Assembly (NCBI GenBank): GCA_900553835.1
Contig: USFF01000003.1
Location: 1-64,000, forward strand
Direction of reading: 5' to 3'
DNA: 64,000 nt
From: an uncultured Mycoplasmatota bacterium
GTDB taxonomy: Bacteria > Bacillota_I > Bacilli_A > RF39 > UBA660
Position numbers and translations under genes: made by a program. Shown here one piece after another: positions 43,492-53,112 of the stretch; the stretch's first letter is position 1; each line of letters begins with the position of its first letter. The notes beneath the pieces are model-generated. The model saw nothing but the letters and a program-made list of their open reading frames with translations. It was not told where the DNA came from and did no database searches.

Positions 43492-44877
43492 ATGGATAAA
43501 GTAAAAGTGTGGAATGATTTTCTAAATGGCATTAGAGATAGAATTAGTGACATATCTTTCTCAACATGGTTTAAAGATTTGAAGTTGTTAACAATTAATG
43601 AAAAAGAAATTGTTATTATAGTTCCTTATTTAGTTCAAAAAAATCATATTATTAATAATTATATTGATATTGTTGAAGAAGTATTTCTAAATGTAACAGG
43701 GTCACAACATACTATATTAATGTATTTAGAAAATGAATATAAAGAAGCTTTTAAGGAAGATGAGGAAGAGAATATTTCTTTAACACCAGATTTAAGAGCT
43801 GATAAATTTGTTTCTAAAAGGAAAACAAACTTGAACCCTAAATATACTTTTGATAATTTTGTGGTAGGTGACTCGAATAGGTTTGCTTATAGTAGTTGTA
43901 TGGCAGTTGCGGAAAATCCAGGTAAACTTTATAACCCATTATTTTTATATGGTAAAAGTGGACTTGGTAAAACTCACCTAATGCACGCAATTGGGAATTA
44001 TATTATTAAGAATAGCGATTTAAAGGTTCTTTATATAACTACTGATGAATTTATGAATGAGTTTATTAACATTACTAAAGATAGTGGAAATAAGGAAGAT
44101 AACTTAAATTATATTGATATTTTCAAGAATAAATATAGAGATGTGGATGTTTTAATGATTGATGATATTCAATTTTTAGGAAGTGCAACTGCTTCTCAAC
44201 AAGAATTTACCAGTACTTTCAATAGTTTATATTATAGTCAAAAGCAAATAATAATATGTTCAGATAGAAGTGTTGAAGACTTAAAGATGTTTGCTGATAG
44301 ATTAAAGACTAGGTTTAATTGGGGGTTAAGAGCGACTATTGATGTACCAAAGTTTGATTTAAAAGTTAGAATTATTAAAAATAAGATAGCATCTGGAGAT
44401 TATATTATGAATTTATCAGATGAGATCGTTGATTTTATTGCTTCTAATTGTGGAAGTGATGTTAGAAATTTAGAAGGCGCAATTACTAGACTTTACGCAT
44501 ATTCTGCAATTATGAATATTAAAGAGCTAACACTAGAAAATGCTATGGAAGCACTAGATGAATATGCTAATGGAATGGGACAATATACAGAGAATTCTAT
44601 TAGTAAGATTATATCTATAGTTTCTGAATATTTTAAACTTACTAGTGATGATTTAAAGGGAAAGAAAAGAAGTAAGAATATTGCAAATGCAAGAATGATA
44701 GCCATGTATTTATGCCGAATTCTTACTGATGAAACTTATCCTCGGATAGGACTTGAGTTTGGAGGTAGAGATCATTCAACGGTTATACACGGATATGAGA
44801 AAATTAATGAGGATATGAAAACAAATGGTGAACTTGAAAAAATTATTAGTGAGCTTAAACAAAAAATGAGTGAATAG
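43492..44877 (+). CDS. dnaA: Chromosomal replication initiator DnaA
   Basis: AAA+ initiator that binds DnaA boxes and opens oriC. 461 aa: domain I (about 1-85, WFKDLKLL), AAA+ domain with Walker A GKSGLGKTH and Walker B LMIDDIQFL, sensor region DRLKTRFNWGL, and domain IV with GRDHSTVIHGYEKI. The ATG at 43492 follows GGAGGTG by 5 nt. An earlier in-frame ATG at 43450 has no SD and would add 14 residues not typical of DnaA. Confidence 0.97.
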   Translation: MDKVKVWNDFLNGIRDRISDISFSTWFKDLKLLTINEKEIVIIVPYLVQKNHIINNYIDIVEEVFLNVTGSQHTILMYLENEYKEAFKEDEEENISLTPDLRADKFVSKRKTNLNPKYTFDNFVVGDSNRFAYSSCMAVAENPGKLYNPLFLYGKSGLGKTHLMHAIGNYIIKNSDLKVLYITTDEFMNEFINITKDSGNKEDNLNYIDIFKNKYRDVDVLMIDDIQFLGSATASQQEFTSTFNSLYYSQKQIIICSDRSVEDLKMFADRLKTRFNWGLRATIDVPKFDLKVRIIKNKIASGDYIMNLSDEIVDFIASNCGSDVRNLEGAITRLYAYSAIMNIKELTLENAMEALDEYANGMGQYTENSISKIISIVSEYFKLTSDDLKGKKRSKNIANARMIAMYLCRILTDETYPRIGLEFGGRDHSTVIHGYEKINEDMKTNGELEKIISELKQKMSE

Positions 44878-44895
44878 AATGTTAATATTTTAAAG

Positions 44896-44968
44896 TTATT
44901 AACACGTGTTTACACCTATAAAATAAGTGATTAAGTGAGATATACACATTATTCACTTTAATAATAAG
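44896..44968. other. Second oriC patch: DnaA boxes and DnaA-trio-like repeat
   Basis: In the 128-bp dnaA-dnaN gap: TTATTAACA (44896-44904), ATATACACA (44940-44948, one mismatch), TTATTCACT (44949-44957, one mismatch), then TAATAATAAG (44959-44968), a TAA/TAG trinucleotide repeat like the B. subtilis DnaA-trio, and A/T-only DNA to 44993. Suggests a bipartite origin with unwinding here. Confidence 0.6.
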
Positions 44969-45005
44969 ATTATTAATTTAAATAAAAAATAAAGGAGGAA
45001 TTGAA

Positions 45006-46127
45006 ATGAAATTTAAAATTAATAAAGATGTATTATTAGAAAATTTAAATAATGTAGGGAGGGCTTTATCAAATAGAAATATTATACCTGTAATAAATGG
45101 AATTTTATTTGAACTTACTGAGGAAGGATTATATTTAACTGCAACAGATAATGAAATTACTATTAAAACCTTTACACCTAAAAACCAAATTCATGAAATT
45201 TCTAAGGTAGGTAGAGTTGTTATTTATGGTAAATTTATTCTAGATATTATTAGGAAACTTCCTAATGAGTTAATTGAAATTGAGGAGATAGATGGATGTA
45301 AAGCAATTATTTCAACTAGTAGTAGTAAATATAATTTAAATTGCTTTAATGTTAATGAATTTCCTAATATTAAAATTGAAACTTTAGAGAATCCTGTAAA
45401 GTTAACAGCTGGTAATTTTAAAGAAATTGTTAATCAAACTGTTTTTGCTACAAGTCAACAAGAAAGTAAACCACTTTTAACTGGTATAAATTTGAAGATT
45501 ATAGGAAATAGTTTAGAGTGTGTTGCTACTGACTCTTATAGATTAGCTAAAAAAACAGTAAAGTTTAATGATTTTAGTAATAATAGTATAAATTTAGTTA
45601 TTCCTGCAAGGAATGTTAATGAATTTGTTAAACTAACAGGGGAAGATGATGAGACAATTGAACTTCATTATTTTAATAACAAGGTACTTTTTAAGTATAA
45701 AGATATATTATTTCAATCAAGTTTGTTAAATGGTACTTATCCAAATACTGATTCTTTAGTTCCTAATGATTTTGAATATGTTTATAAGGTTAATACAAAT
45801 GAATTTTATAGTATTATGGATCGCGCTAGTATATTAGCTCAAGCTAAAGATAAAAATATTGTATCTTTAGAAGTGAATGGTAATAAGTTAATTTTAACTT
45901 CTAGTAGTATTGAAATTGGTAAGATAGAAGAAGTTATGAACATTGAAGTTTTAAAAGGAAGCAATTTAAAAATTTCTTTTAGTGTTAAATATATGATGGA
46001 AGCTATTAAAAGTTTTGATAGTAAAGAAATTACTTTATATTTTAATGGCGAAATTAAACCAATTATTATAAAAGAAAATGATAATGGAGATTTGTTACAA
46101 CTAATTTTACCAATAAAAACTTATTAA
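45006..46127 (+). CDS. dnaN: DNA polymerase III beta sliding clamp
   Basis: Ring clamp that tethers the replicative polymerase and many repair factors. 373 aa, normal length, three clamp domains; LLTGINLKI and SYRLAKK are typical, and the C-terminal LILPIKTY is the canonical LxLPxRxx end. AAAGGAGG lies before the ATG. Follows dnaA as expected. Confidence 0.98.
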   Translation: MKFKINKDVLLENLNNVGRALSNRNIIPVINGILFELTEEGLYLTATDNEITIKTFTPKNQIHEISKVGRVVIYGKFILDIIRKLPNELIEIEEIDGCKAIISTSSSKYNLNCFNVNEFPNIKIETLENPVKLTAGNFKEIVNQTVFATSQQESKPLLTGINLKIIGNSLECVATDSYRLAKKTVKFNDFSNNSINLVIPARNVNEFVKLTGEDDETIELHYFNNKVLFKYKDILFQSSLLNGTYPNTDSLVPNDFEYVYKVNTNEFYSIMDRASILAQAKDKNIVSLEVNGNKLILTSSSIEIGKIEEVMNIEVLKGSNLKISFSVKYMMEAIKSFDSKEITLYFNGEIKPIIIKENDNGDLLQLILPIKTY

Positions 46128-46190
46128 AAATATGGCTGAATTATTAAAATTTGGCTTTTTTTTTGGAAAAATTTAAATTTTTGGTATTTT

Positions 46191-46236
46191 TTCGTCATAT
46201 TTCGACAAATTTCGACAACTCACTTTGTTATTATAT
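46191..46236 (+). promoter_or_regulatory. comK promoter with three Spo0A-box-like repeats
   Basis: TTCGTCA (46191-46197), TTCGACA (46201-46207) and TTCGACA (46211-46217), each exactly 10 bp apart; TTCGACA is the reverse complement of the known 0A box TGTCGAA. An extended -10, TGTTATTAT (46226-46234), follows, so the third box overlaps the -35 position. Spo0A binding is inferred. Confidence 0.65.
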
Positions 46237-46260
46237 CGTCCCAAGAAAGGGGGTATATGG

Positions 46261-46713
46261 ATGTATAATATCAATGATGAGACTTTAGCAGTTTTGCCTG
46301 TTAATAGAAATAACTGTGAAATACTTGAAAAAAATGCTAATTTAATTATTAAATGTTCATCTTTAAAAGTTATTGAATATAGTTGTGAGTATTTCGGTGT
46401 TCAATATAAAAATAGAGTTAATTGTACTTATAACTTCATAAGAACAAGATATAAGGCTCCAGTTGTAATTGAAGAACATAGTAGAATTATATTTTTTCCT
46501 CTTGTATCACCTAAAAATGAAAATAATCTTTGGATAAGTTATAATAATATTTTAGATTATTGTCCTAGTAAGTGGAAAAAAGAAACAAAAGTTAAATTTA
46601 AAAACGGTGTTTCTATTGATGTTCCAGTCTCATTTTATATTTTTAACTGTCAATATTCAAAAGCAGCAAGACTTTATTCTTCTTATGAGATAAGAACTTC
46701 AAAAAAATGGTAG
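46261..46713 (+). CDS. comK: ComK-family competence transcription factor
   Basis: 150 aa, matching ComK over its core: INDETLAVLP near the N-terminus, IEYSCEYFGVQYKNR, KAPVVIEEHSRIIFFPLVSP (about 80-99), NNLWISY and FKNGVSIDVPVS. B. subtilis ComK is 192 aa; the C-terminal part after the last motif is shorter here. ComK activates DNA-uptake genes. AAGGGGG lies 8 nt before the ATG. It sits between dnaN and recF, where rlbA (S4 protein) is found in B. subtilis. Whether it activates competence or another programme in this lineage is unknown. Confidence 0.88.
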   Translation: MYNINDETLAVLPVNRNNCEILEKNANLIIKCSSLKVIEYSCEYFGVQYKNRVNCTYNFIRTRYKAPVVIEEHSRIIFFPLVSPKNENNLWISYNNILDYCPSKWKKETKVKFKNGVSIDVPVSFYIFNCQYSKAARLYSSYEIRTSKKW

Positions 46714-46752
46714 AAAATGCTTTTTATTAGGGGGTATTTGTGATATAATTGT

Positions 46753-46782
46753 AATAGGTATAGGAGTACTAGTATACCTATT
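46753..46782 (+). terminator. Hairpin between comK and recF
   Basis: A 10-bp stem (46753-46762 with 46773-46782), loop of 10, then TTTTT. An extended -10 (TGATATAAT, 46741-46749) lies just before it, so it may end comK transcripts or sit in the 5' leader of recF. Confidence 0.65.
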
Positions 46783-46815
46783 ATTTTTAAATTTAGGGTT
46801 ATAAGAGGTTTTAAA

Positions 46816-47913
46816 ATGCATATTGAGAGAATTGAACTGACAAATTTTAGAAATTATGAAAAACTTAAACTTAATAATCTAGGAAATATTAATATTATTA
46901 TAGGGGATAATGGTATTGGAAAGACATCTATAATTGAAAGTATATATGTTGCCAGTACAGCGAGGACTTTTAAAAGTAATGATGAAGCTGTAATGATAAG
47001 GAATAATGCTGATTATTTTAAAGTTAAACTTGAAGTAAGTGATCATGAAAAGATAAAAAAACTTGATTATGTTTTAACTTCAGATGGAAAGAAAACAAAA
47101 ATTAATGGAAAACTTAAAAAGAAAATAAGTGATTATATTTTTCAGTTTAAGGTTATACTTTTTTCGCCAGATGAACTTAAGATAATTAAAGAATCTCCTA
47201 CAACTAGGAGAAACTATTTAAATGTCAGTTTGTCACAAGTTAATAAAACTTATATAAAACTTCTTAATAATTATAATATTTTAATAAAAAATAAAAACGA
47301 ATATTTAAAAAAAATGTTTATTAATTCTAATATGGATACAATGTATTTGGATGTTCTTGACAAGAAAATAGCAGAACTTGGTTTAGAAATTTATAATATA
47401 AGAGAAGATTATGTTGAAAAAATAAACAAAAAAATTAAAAGAATATTTAAGAAATTTAAAAAAAATGATAGTGTTTTTATTGAATATGAAAGTCAATTTC
47501 AAAATAAATCTTTGAATGAAATATTAGCTATGTTTAAAAAAAATAGGAATTACGAAGAAACTATAGGTTTTACTAAAATAGGTGTTCATAAGGATGATTT
47601 AATTTTTTTACACAATGGAAAGAATGCTAAAGAATATAGTAGTCAAGGAATTCAAAAATTAATATTACTTTCTCTTAAAATGGCTGAGATGGAGGTTTTA
47701 GTTAATGATTATTATGAAAGTCCTGTACTTCTTTTAGACGATTTGTTTAGTGAACTTGATATTATTAATCAAAATAATATTATAAACAGCTTAAGTAATG
47801 AAGTACAGGTTTTTATAACTACTACAGATATTAAAAATGTGAAACCTAATTTAATAAAAAAGGCAAACATTATAGATTTGAATGGAGGTAAGGAAAATGA
47901 AAGACAATTATAA
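46816..47913 (+). CDS. recF: DNA replication and repair protein RecF
   Basis: SMC-like ATPase that helps load RecA at gaps. 365 aa. Walker [11 protein letters not shown] (about residue 30), signature region [19 protein letters not shown] and Walker [12 protein letters not shown]. It overlaps gyrB by 17 nt, so translation is coupled. Confidence 0.96.
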   Translation: MHIERIELTNFRNYEKLKLNNLGNINIIIGDNGIGKTSIIESIYVASTARTFKSNDEAVMIRNNADYFKVKLEVSDHEKIKKLDYVLTSDGKKTKINGKLKKKISDYIFQFKVILFSPDELKIIKESPTTRRNYLNVSLSQVNKTYIKLLNNYNILIKNKNEYLKKMFINSNMDTMYLDVLDKKIAELGLEIYNIREDYVEKINKKIKRIFKKFKKNDSVFIEYESQFQNKSLNEILAMFKKNRNYEETIGFTKIGVHKDDLIFLHNGKNAKEYSSQGIQKLILLSLKMAEMEVLVNDYYESPVLLLDDLFSELDIINQNNIINSLSNEVQVFITTTDIKNVKPNLIKKANIIDLNGGKENERQL

Positions 47914-49816
47914 TGAAAGCGATATTCAAGTATTAGAAGGACTTGAAGCGGTAAGAAAAAGACCTGGTATGTATATAGGTACAACTGATGTTAAAGGGTT
48001 ACATCATCTTGTATGGGAAATCGTTGATAACTCAATTGATGAAGCTTTAGCTGGATTTTGCAAAAATATTGAAATCATAATTAATAAGGATAATTCAATA
48101 ACTGTAAAAGATGATGGACGTGGTATACCCGTTGGTAAACACCCTAAAACCGGAATTTCAACTGTTGAAACAGTTTATACAGTTTTACATGCTGGAGGTA
48201 AATTTGGTGGTGGCGGATACAAGGTAAGTGGAGGACTTCATGGTGTAGGTGCATCAGTAGTTAATGCTTTATCTAGTTCAGTTACTGTTAGAGTATATAA
48301 AGATTCAAAAATATATGAATGTAAATTTGTGAATGGTGGAAAAACTTTACAACCTTTAACTGTTATCGGAGATTGTGAGGCAAATAGAACTGGTACTACA
48401 GTTACTTTTAAACCGGATGCTGAAATATTTGATACTGAAATATACGATTATGAAACGTTAAAGGTAAGAGTTAGAGAACTTGCATTTTTGAATAAAGGAC
48501 TTCAACTTACTTTGAGAGATGATAGAGATGAAGAGGATACACAAGGTGAAAAATTTTTATATGAAGGTGGTATTAGCGAGTATGTAAAATTTTTAAATCA
48601 AAATAAGACACCTATTCATGACAATATTATTCATTTAGAGGGTTCACAAGATGATGTATTTTTTGAAGTTGCAATGCAATATAATACAAGTTATTCTGAT
48701 AATATATATTCATTCGTTAATAACATTAATACTCATGATGGTGGAACTCATGAAGAAGGAGTTAGAAGAGCATTAACTAGATTAATTAATAATTATGCTA
48801 GAAAGACAAAGATGCTTAAGGAAAAGGATGAAAGTTTAACAGGCGATGACGTTAAGGAAGGTTTAACTATGATCATATCGTGTAAACATCCTAATCCTCA
48901 ATTTGAAGGTCAAACTAAAGGTAGACTTGGTAACTCGGAAGTAAGGAAGATAGCTGATAATGTGTTTGCTGAAGGATTTGATAGATTTTTAATGGAAAAT
49001 CCAAATGAGGCTAAAATAATAGTCGAAAAAGCTATGCTTGCAAGTCGTGCTAGAAGTGCTGCTAAAAAAGCAAGAGAAGCTACAAGAAAAAATGATTTAA
49101 CTATTACAAATTTCTTTGGAAAATTAACTGATTGTAAGAGTAAAGATCCAACTGAAAGTGAATTATTTATAGTCGAAGGAGACAGTGCCGGTGGAAGTGC
49201 TAAAAAAGGAAGAGATTCTATGACACAAGCTATTCTTCCTTTAAGAGGTAAAATTCTTAACGTTGAAAAAACTAGACTTGATAAGGCTCTTGGAAATGAA
49301 GAAATAAAAACTATTATTACAGCTTTTGGTACTGGAATTGGACAAGACTTTGATTTGGAAAAGTTAAGATATCATAAAATTATTATAATGACCGATGCCG
49401 ATGTTGATGGTTCACATATTAGAATTTTGTTATTAACATTGTTTTATAGATATTTTAAACCTATTTTGGAGCAAGGCCACGTTTATGCTGCTCAGCCACC
49501 TTTATTTAGGGTAATGCATGGTAAGACTAGAAAATATTGCTTAGATGAGGCTGAAAAAGACAGATATTTAGCTTCTTTACCAGAGAATGTAAGAAATCGT
49601 GCAGAAATAGCTAGAATGAAAGGTCTTGGTGAGATGGATGCTGAAGAGTTAAATGAAACTACAATGGATATAAATAAGAGAATTTTAAGAAAGATAAGTG
49701 TAGATGATGCAATTTTAGCAGATCAAGTATTTACTAAATTAATGGGTGAGGAAGTTGAACCTAGACGTAAATTCATTGAGGATAATGCTGGATTTGTACA
49801 AAATCTTGATATATAG
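47897..49816 (+). CDS. gyrB: DNA gyrase subunit B
   Basis: ATPase subunit of gyrase. 639 aa. GHKL ATPase with [13 protein letters not shown] and [25 protein letters not shown] with [14 protein letters not shown] and DADVDGSHI. The ATG at 47897 follows GGAGGTAAGG; the earlier ATG at 47882 is within that SD region. Normal Bacilli length. Confidence 0.97.
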   Translation: MKDNYNESDIQVLEGLEAVRKRPGMYIGTTDVKGLHHLVWEIVDNSIDEALAGFCKNIEIIINKDNSITVKDDGRGIPVGKHPKTGISTVETVYTVLHAGGKFGGGGYKVSGGLHGVGASVVNALSSSVTVRVYKDSKIYECKFVNGGKTLQPLTVIGDCEANRTGTTVTFKPDAEIFDTEIYDYETLKVRVRELAFLNKGLQLTLRDDRDEEDTQGEKFLYEGGISEYVKFLNQNKTPIHDNIIHLEGSQDDVFFEVAMQYNTSYSDNIYSFVNNINTHDGGTHEEGVRRALTRLINNYARKTKMLKEKDESLTGDDVKEGLTMIISCKHPNPQFEGQTKGRLGNSEVRKIADNVFAEGFDRFLMENPNEAKIIVEKAMLASRARSAAKKAREATRKNDLTITNFFGKLTDCKSKDPTESELFIVEGDSAGGSAKKGRDSMTQAILPLRGKILNVEKTRLDKALGNEEIKTIITAFGTGIGQDFDLEKLRYHKIIIMTDADVDGSHIRILLLTLFYRYFKPILEQGHVYAAQPPLFRVMHGKTRKYCLDEAEKDRYLASLPENVRNRAEIARMKGLGEMDAEELNETTMDINKRILRKISVDDAILADQVFTKLMGEEVEPRRKFIEDNAGFVQNLDI

Positions 49817-49828
49817 GAGGGTTTATAA

Positions 49829-52408
49829 ATGAATGATGATTTAGATAAACTACTTGAGAGAGCAAATGAGCTTGAAAATGAAGAAAAAGTACCTACTTTG
49901 TCTTCTGATAACTTAAATCAAGTACTTAATGATAATAAAGAAGAAAGTTCAACTTACTTTGGTGGAGAATTTCATGAAAGAGATAAGCTTTCTGTAAATA
50001 ATATTGTAGATGAAGTGGAGACATCATTTTTGGATTATTCTATGAGTGTTATAAAAGCGCGTGCTTTGCCTGATTTAAGAGATGGTCTTAAGCCAGTTCA
50101 CAGAAGAATATTATGGAGTATGTTTGAAAGCGGTTATACACCTGATAAGCCACATAAGAAGTGCGCTACTACGGTTGGTTATGTAATAGGACATTATCAT
50201 CCACATGGAGATACTTCGGTTTATGATGCAATGGTAAGACTTGCACAGGACTTTAACCAAAGATATACTTTAGTTGATGGCCATGGAAATTTTGGTAATA
50301 TTGAAGGCGATAGTGCAGCGGCATATCGTTATACTGAATCTAGACTTTCTAAAATTAGTTTAGAGTTACTTCGTGATATTAATAAGAATACAGTTGATAT
50401 GGAAGATAACTTTGATGTTACTAAAAAGGAACCAAAAGTTTTACCTTCAAGATACCCTAATATTTTAGTTAATGGTTCTATGGGGATCGCTGTTGGTATG
50501 GCAACAAATATTCCACCACATAATTTGGGTGAAGTGATAGATGGTTGTATTGCTTATATAGATAATCCAGAAATTGATACTTTAGGTTTAATGCAATATG
50601 TTAAAGGTCCTGATTTTCCTACTGGCGGTGTTATTTTAGGTAATTCTGGAATAAAACAAGCTTATGAAACTGGGCGTGGAAGTATTACTATTAGAAGTAG
50701 AGCAACTATTGAAGAAGTAAAGGGACATCCAACTATAATTATTACTGAAGTTCCATATGGCGTTAATACAATGGAGTTAAAAAATAAAGTAGCAGAGCTT
50801 GTTCACAATAAAATTATAGAAGGAATTACTGATTATCATACTGATCTGAAGAATGGTGTTAAAATTACTATTACATTAAAAAAAGATGCAAATGCGCAAG
50901 TTATTTTAAATAACTTATATAAGCACACACAATTTCAAATTAACTATAGTATTATTTTCTTGGTGCTTGATGGGCTTACTCCTAAGACTTTGCCTTTAAA
51001 AAGTATAATTAGTAAGTATATTGATCATCAGAAAGAAGTAATCTATAGAAGAACTAAATTTGACCTTGCTAAAAGTGAAAATAGGGTACATATTTTAGAG
51101 GGTTATAAAATAGCATTAGATAATATTGACGAGGTAGTTAGCATTATTAGAAATGCAGCGGATGACGATGAAGCCAGAAATAAACTTATTAATAGATTTG
51201 GATTGACTGTTATACAAGCTGATAGTATATTAGAGTTAAAATTAAAACGTTTAACAGGTCTAGAGAGAAATAAGATTGAAGAAGAGTTATCAACATTATT
51301 AAAACTTATTGATGAATTAAGAGCAATTTTAGCTGATGAAAAATTAGTTCTAGATATAATAAAAAGAGAAATGGCTGACATTAAAAACAAATATTCAGAT
51401 GATAGAAGAACAACAATCGATATGACTGCTATTGATTATATAGAAGATGAATCATTGATACCAGAAGAAGATATAATTGTAACCATAAGCAACAAGAATT
51501 ATATTAAACGCATGACAACTGATAATTATAGGACTCAAAGTAGAGGTGGAGTAGGAATTAAAGGTATGACAACTAATGAGGAAGATTTTGCTAATCAGAT
51601 GGTTAATTTATCAACACACGATTATTTACTTTTCTTCACTAATAAAGGTAAAGTTTATAGATTAAAGGGTTATGAGATACCTGAATATTCTCGTACTTCT
51701 AAAGGTTTACCAATTATTAACTTAATTCAAATAGAAAAGGATGAAACAGTAAGTGCAGTTGTTAAAGTAGAAAAAGGAAACGCATATAAATACTTCGTGT
51801 TTGGTACAAAAAATGGTACAGTCAAGAGGACTTTAATATCTGATTTTGATAATATACGTCAAAAAGGTAAGATAGCTATTACTTTAAGAGAAGATGATGA
51901 GCTTAACTCAGTTAAAAAGTCTACTGGAGAAGATTATATAATTATGTGCTCTTCTAATGGTAGAATGGTTAGATATAATGAAAATGAAATTCGTGTTATG
52001 GGAAGGACAGCTGCAGGTGTTAGAGGAATTAATTTAGGTAATGATATATGTGTTGGAACTGAAGTTATCAACAGTAATCAAGAAATTTTAGTGGTTACAG
52101 AAAAAGGTTATGGCAAAAAGACAGCAGTTTCAGAATATAGAGAAACTAAGAGAGGTAGTAAAGGTGTAAGAACTATAAACATTACTGAAAAGAATGGTAA
52201 AATAGTAGGATTTAAAGCTGTATATAATGATACTGATCTGATGATTATAACTAATTTGGGTATTATTATAAGACTAGATATGGCATCTATTTCTACAATG
52301 GGAAGAGTTACCCAAGGTGTTAAATTAATTAATCTTAAAGAAAATAATATTGTGGCTTCGATATCTGTAGTTAATAAATCTGAAGAAGAAACTACTGATG
52401 AAGAATAG
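49829..52408 (+). CDS. gyrA: DNA gyrase subunit A
   Basis: DNA-breaking subunit of gyrase. 859 aa. Catalytic Tyr in AAAYRYTE; the quinolone region reads HPHGDTSVYDAM, with Thr at the position of E. coli Ser83 and Asp87 kept. The C-terminal beta-pinwheel is complete, with a degenerate GyrA box (TKRGSKG for QRRGGKG). AGGAGGG lies before the ATG. The gyrase-type pinwheel and the origin context argue against ParC. Confidence 0.96.
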   Translation: MNDDLDKLLERANELENEEKVPTLSSDNLNQVLNDNKEESSTYFGGEFHERDKLSVNNIVDEVETSFLDYSMSVIKARALPDLRDGLKPVHRRILWSMFESGYTPDKPHKKCATTVGYVIGHYHPHGDTSVYDAMVRLAQDFNQRYTLVDGHGNFGNIEGDSAAAYRYTESRLSKISLELLRDINKNTVDMEDNFDVTKKEPKVLPSRYPNILVNGSMGIAVGMATNIPPHNLGEVIDGCIAYIDNPEIDTLGLMQYVKGPDFPTGGVILGNSGIKQAYETGRGSITIRSRATIEEVKGHPTIIITEVPYGVNTMELKNKVAELVHNKIIEGITDYHTDLKNGVKITITLKKDANAQVILNNLYKHTQFQINYSIIFLVLDGLTPKTLPLKSIISKYIDHQKEVIYRRTKFDLAKSENRVHILEGYKIALDNIDEVVSIIRNAADDDEARNKLINRFGLTVIQADSILELKLKRLTGLERNKIEEELSTLLKLIDELRAILADEKLVLDIIKREMADIKNKYSDDRRTTIDMTAIDYIEDESLIPEEDIIVTISNKNYIKRMTTDNYRTQSRGGVGIKGMTTNEEDFANQMVNLSTHDYLLFFTNKGKVYRLKGYEIPEYSRTSKGLPIINLIQIEKDETVSAVVKVEKGNAYKYFVFGTKNGTVKRTLISDFDNIRQKGKIAITLREDDELNSVKKSTGEDYIIMCSSNGRMVRYNENEIRVMGRTAAGVRGINLGNDICVGTEVINSNQEILVVTEKGYGKKTAVSEYRETKRGSKGVRTINITEKNGKIVGFKAVYNDTDLMIITNLGIIIRLDMASISTMGRVTQGVKLINLKENNIVASISVVNKSEEETTDEE

Positions 52409-52411
52409 CAA

Positions 52412-52427
52412 TGTTCCACGTGGAACA
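52412..52427. promoter_or_regulatory. parS site 1
   Basis: TGTTCCACGTGGAACA, a perfect palindrome, 2 mismatches from the B. subtilis parS TGTTTCACGTGAAACA. Three bases after the gyrA stop. Confidence 0.85.
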
Positions 52428-52430
52428 TTT

Positions 52431-52458
52431 GGAGATTATATGATAATCTCCTTTTTTT
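52431..52458 (+). terminator. gyrA terminator
   Basis: A 9-bp stem (52431-52439 with 52443-52451), 3-nt loop, T7. Confidence 0.88.
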
Positions 52459-52552
52459 ATATATTTTTTGTTAAAGACTAAATTTATTTTGAAATTTTGT
52501 GTGTTAAGTTTATTGTTTTTTTATAAAATGTTTAAATGCAACAATTTAACAA

Positions 52553-52568
52553 TGTTCCACGTGGAACA
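52553..52568. promoter_or_regulatory. parS site 2
   Basis: TGTTCCACGTGGAACA, identical to site 1, 141 bp from it. Confidence 0.85.
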
Positions 52569-52677
52569 TTGTTAAAAATCAAAATAAAACTTCGAATTAA
52601 AATATGTTAATTTTTTTTGCTGATTTTGGTTAACATATAAATAATTTTTATCGTTTTTAAAGTTAAGCATTATAGAA

Positions 52678-52693
52678 TGTTTCACGTGAAACA
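52678..52693. promoter_or_regulatory. parS site 3
   Basis: TGTTTCACGTGAAACA, identical to the B. subtilis Spo0J parS consensus. Confidence 0.93.
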
Positions 52694-52764
52694 TTCTATT
52701 TAAACATTTTAATGTTAAATTTTATATTAAAATGTTCTCTTATTTTTTTAATAGTTCAATTTAA

Positions 52765-52780
52765 TGTTCCACGTGGAACA
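52765..52780. promoter_or_regulatory. parS site 4
   Basis: TGTTCCACGTGGAACA, identical to sites 1 and 2. Confidence 0.85.
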
Positions 52781-52947
52781 TTAAATAATTACTATTATTT
52801 ATAAAATTGTTTTTTTTTATAATTTTTATAGTTATTAACTTTCATGTATTAAAATCTGCTATGATTGTCACTTAATAATTATAATTATAAGCATTTATTT
52901 CTGAAATAGTATAATTTTAAGTTATTAACATTTTTTTGCAAAACTTA

Positions 52948-52963
52948 TGTTCCACGTGAAACA
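52948..52963. promoter_or_regulatory. parS site 5
   Basis: TGTTCCACGTGAAACA, a hybrid of the two half-site types seen in the other four. Confidence 0.83.
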
Positions 52964-52988
52964 TTAGATAGATTTTAAACTATAAAAA

Positions 52989-53017
52989 TTGATTGTAAGT
53001 TGTTTATTTGATATAAT
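52989..53017 (+). promoter_or_regulatory. Promoter of the SRP RNA gene
   Basis: -35 TTGATT (52989-52994), 17-nt spacer, -10 TATAAT (53012-53017). Start predicted near 53024. Confidence 0.78.
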
Positions 53018-53023
53018 CTAGTT

Positions 53024-53101
53024 GTGCAACAAATGGCATAGAAACAGGTCAGGACTGGAAAGTAGCAGCTTTAATATTAACCATTTGTGTGCACTTTTTT
53101 T
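53024..53101 (+). ncRNA. ffs: Signal recognition particle RNA, small (4.5S) type
   Basis: About 77 nt. The SRP domain IV core is clear: AGGTCAGGACTGGAAAGTAGC around the GGAA tetraloop, with the asymmetric-loop CAGG/AGCAG elements. The ends GTGCAACAAATGG and CCATTTGTGTGCAC pair, and a T7 run (53095-53101) ends it. No Alu domain is present, unlike the 270-nt scRNA of B. subtilis. The place beside tadA-dnaX matches B. subtilis scr. Confidence 0.92.
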
Positions 53102-53112
53102 AAGGAGATAAC

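Larger units (their letters stand above)
52459..52988. other. Gene-free AT-rich centromere-like region
   Basis: Between the gyrA terminator and the SRP RNA promoter no reading frame has coding character or an SD. The only clear structure is the parS series (with the site at 52412 included, five sites over 552 bp). The rest is A/T-rich DNA with several TTAAC and T-tract motifs. Confidence 0.75.

Noticed and set aside
44901..44912. AACACGTGTTTA near dnaA end as a sixth parS
   Set aside because: Shares only the CACGTG core; flanks do not match TGTTNC...GNAACA. Better read as DnaA-box DNA.
52459..52988. CRISPR array, because of repeated 16-mers
   Set aside because: The repeats are parS palindromes with irregular spacing of 87-183 bp and no cas genes.
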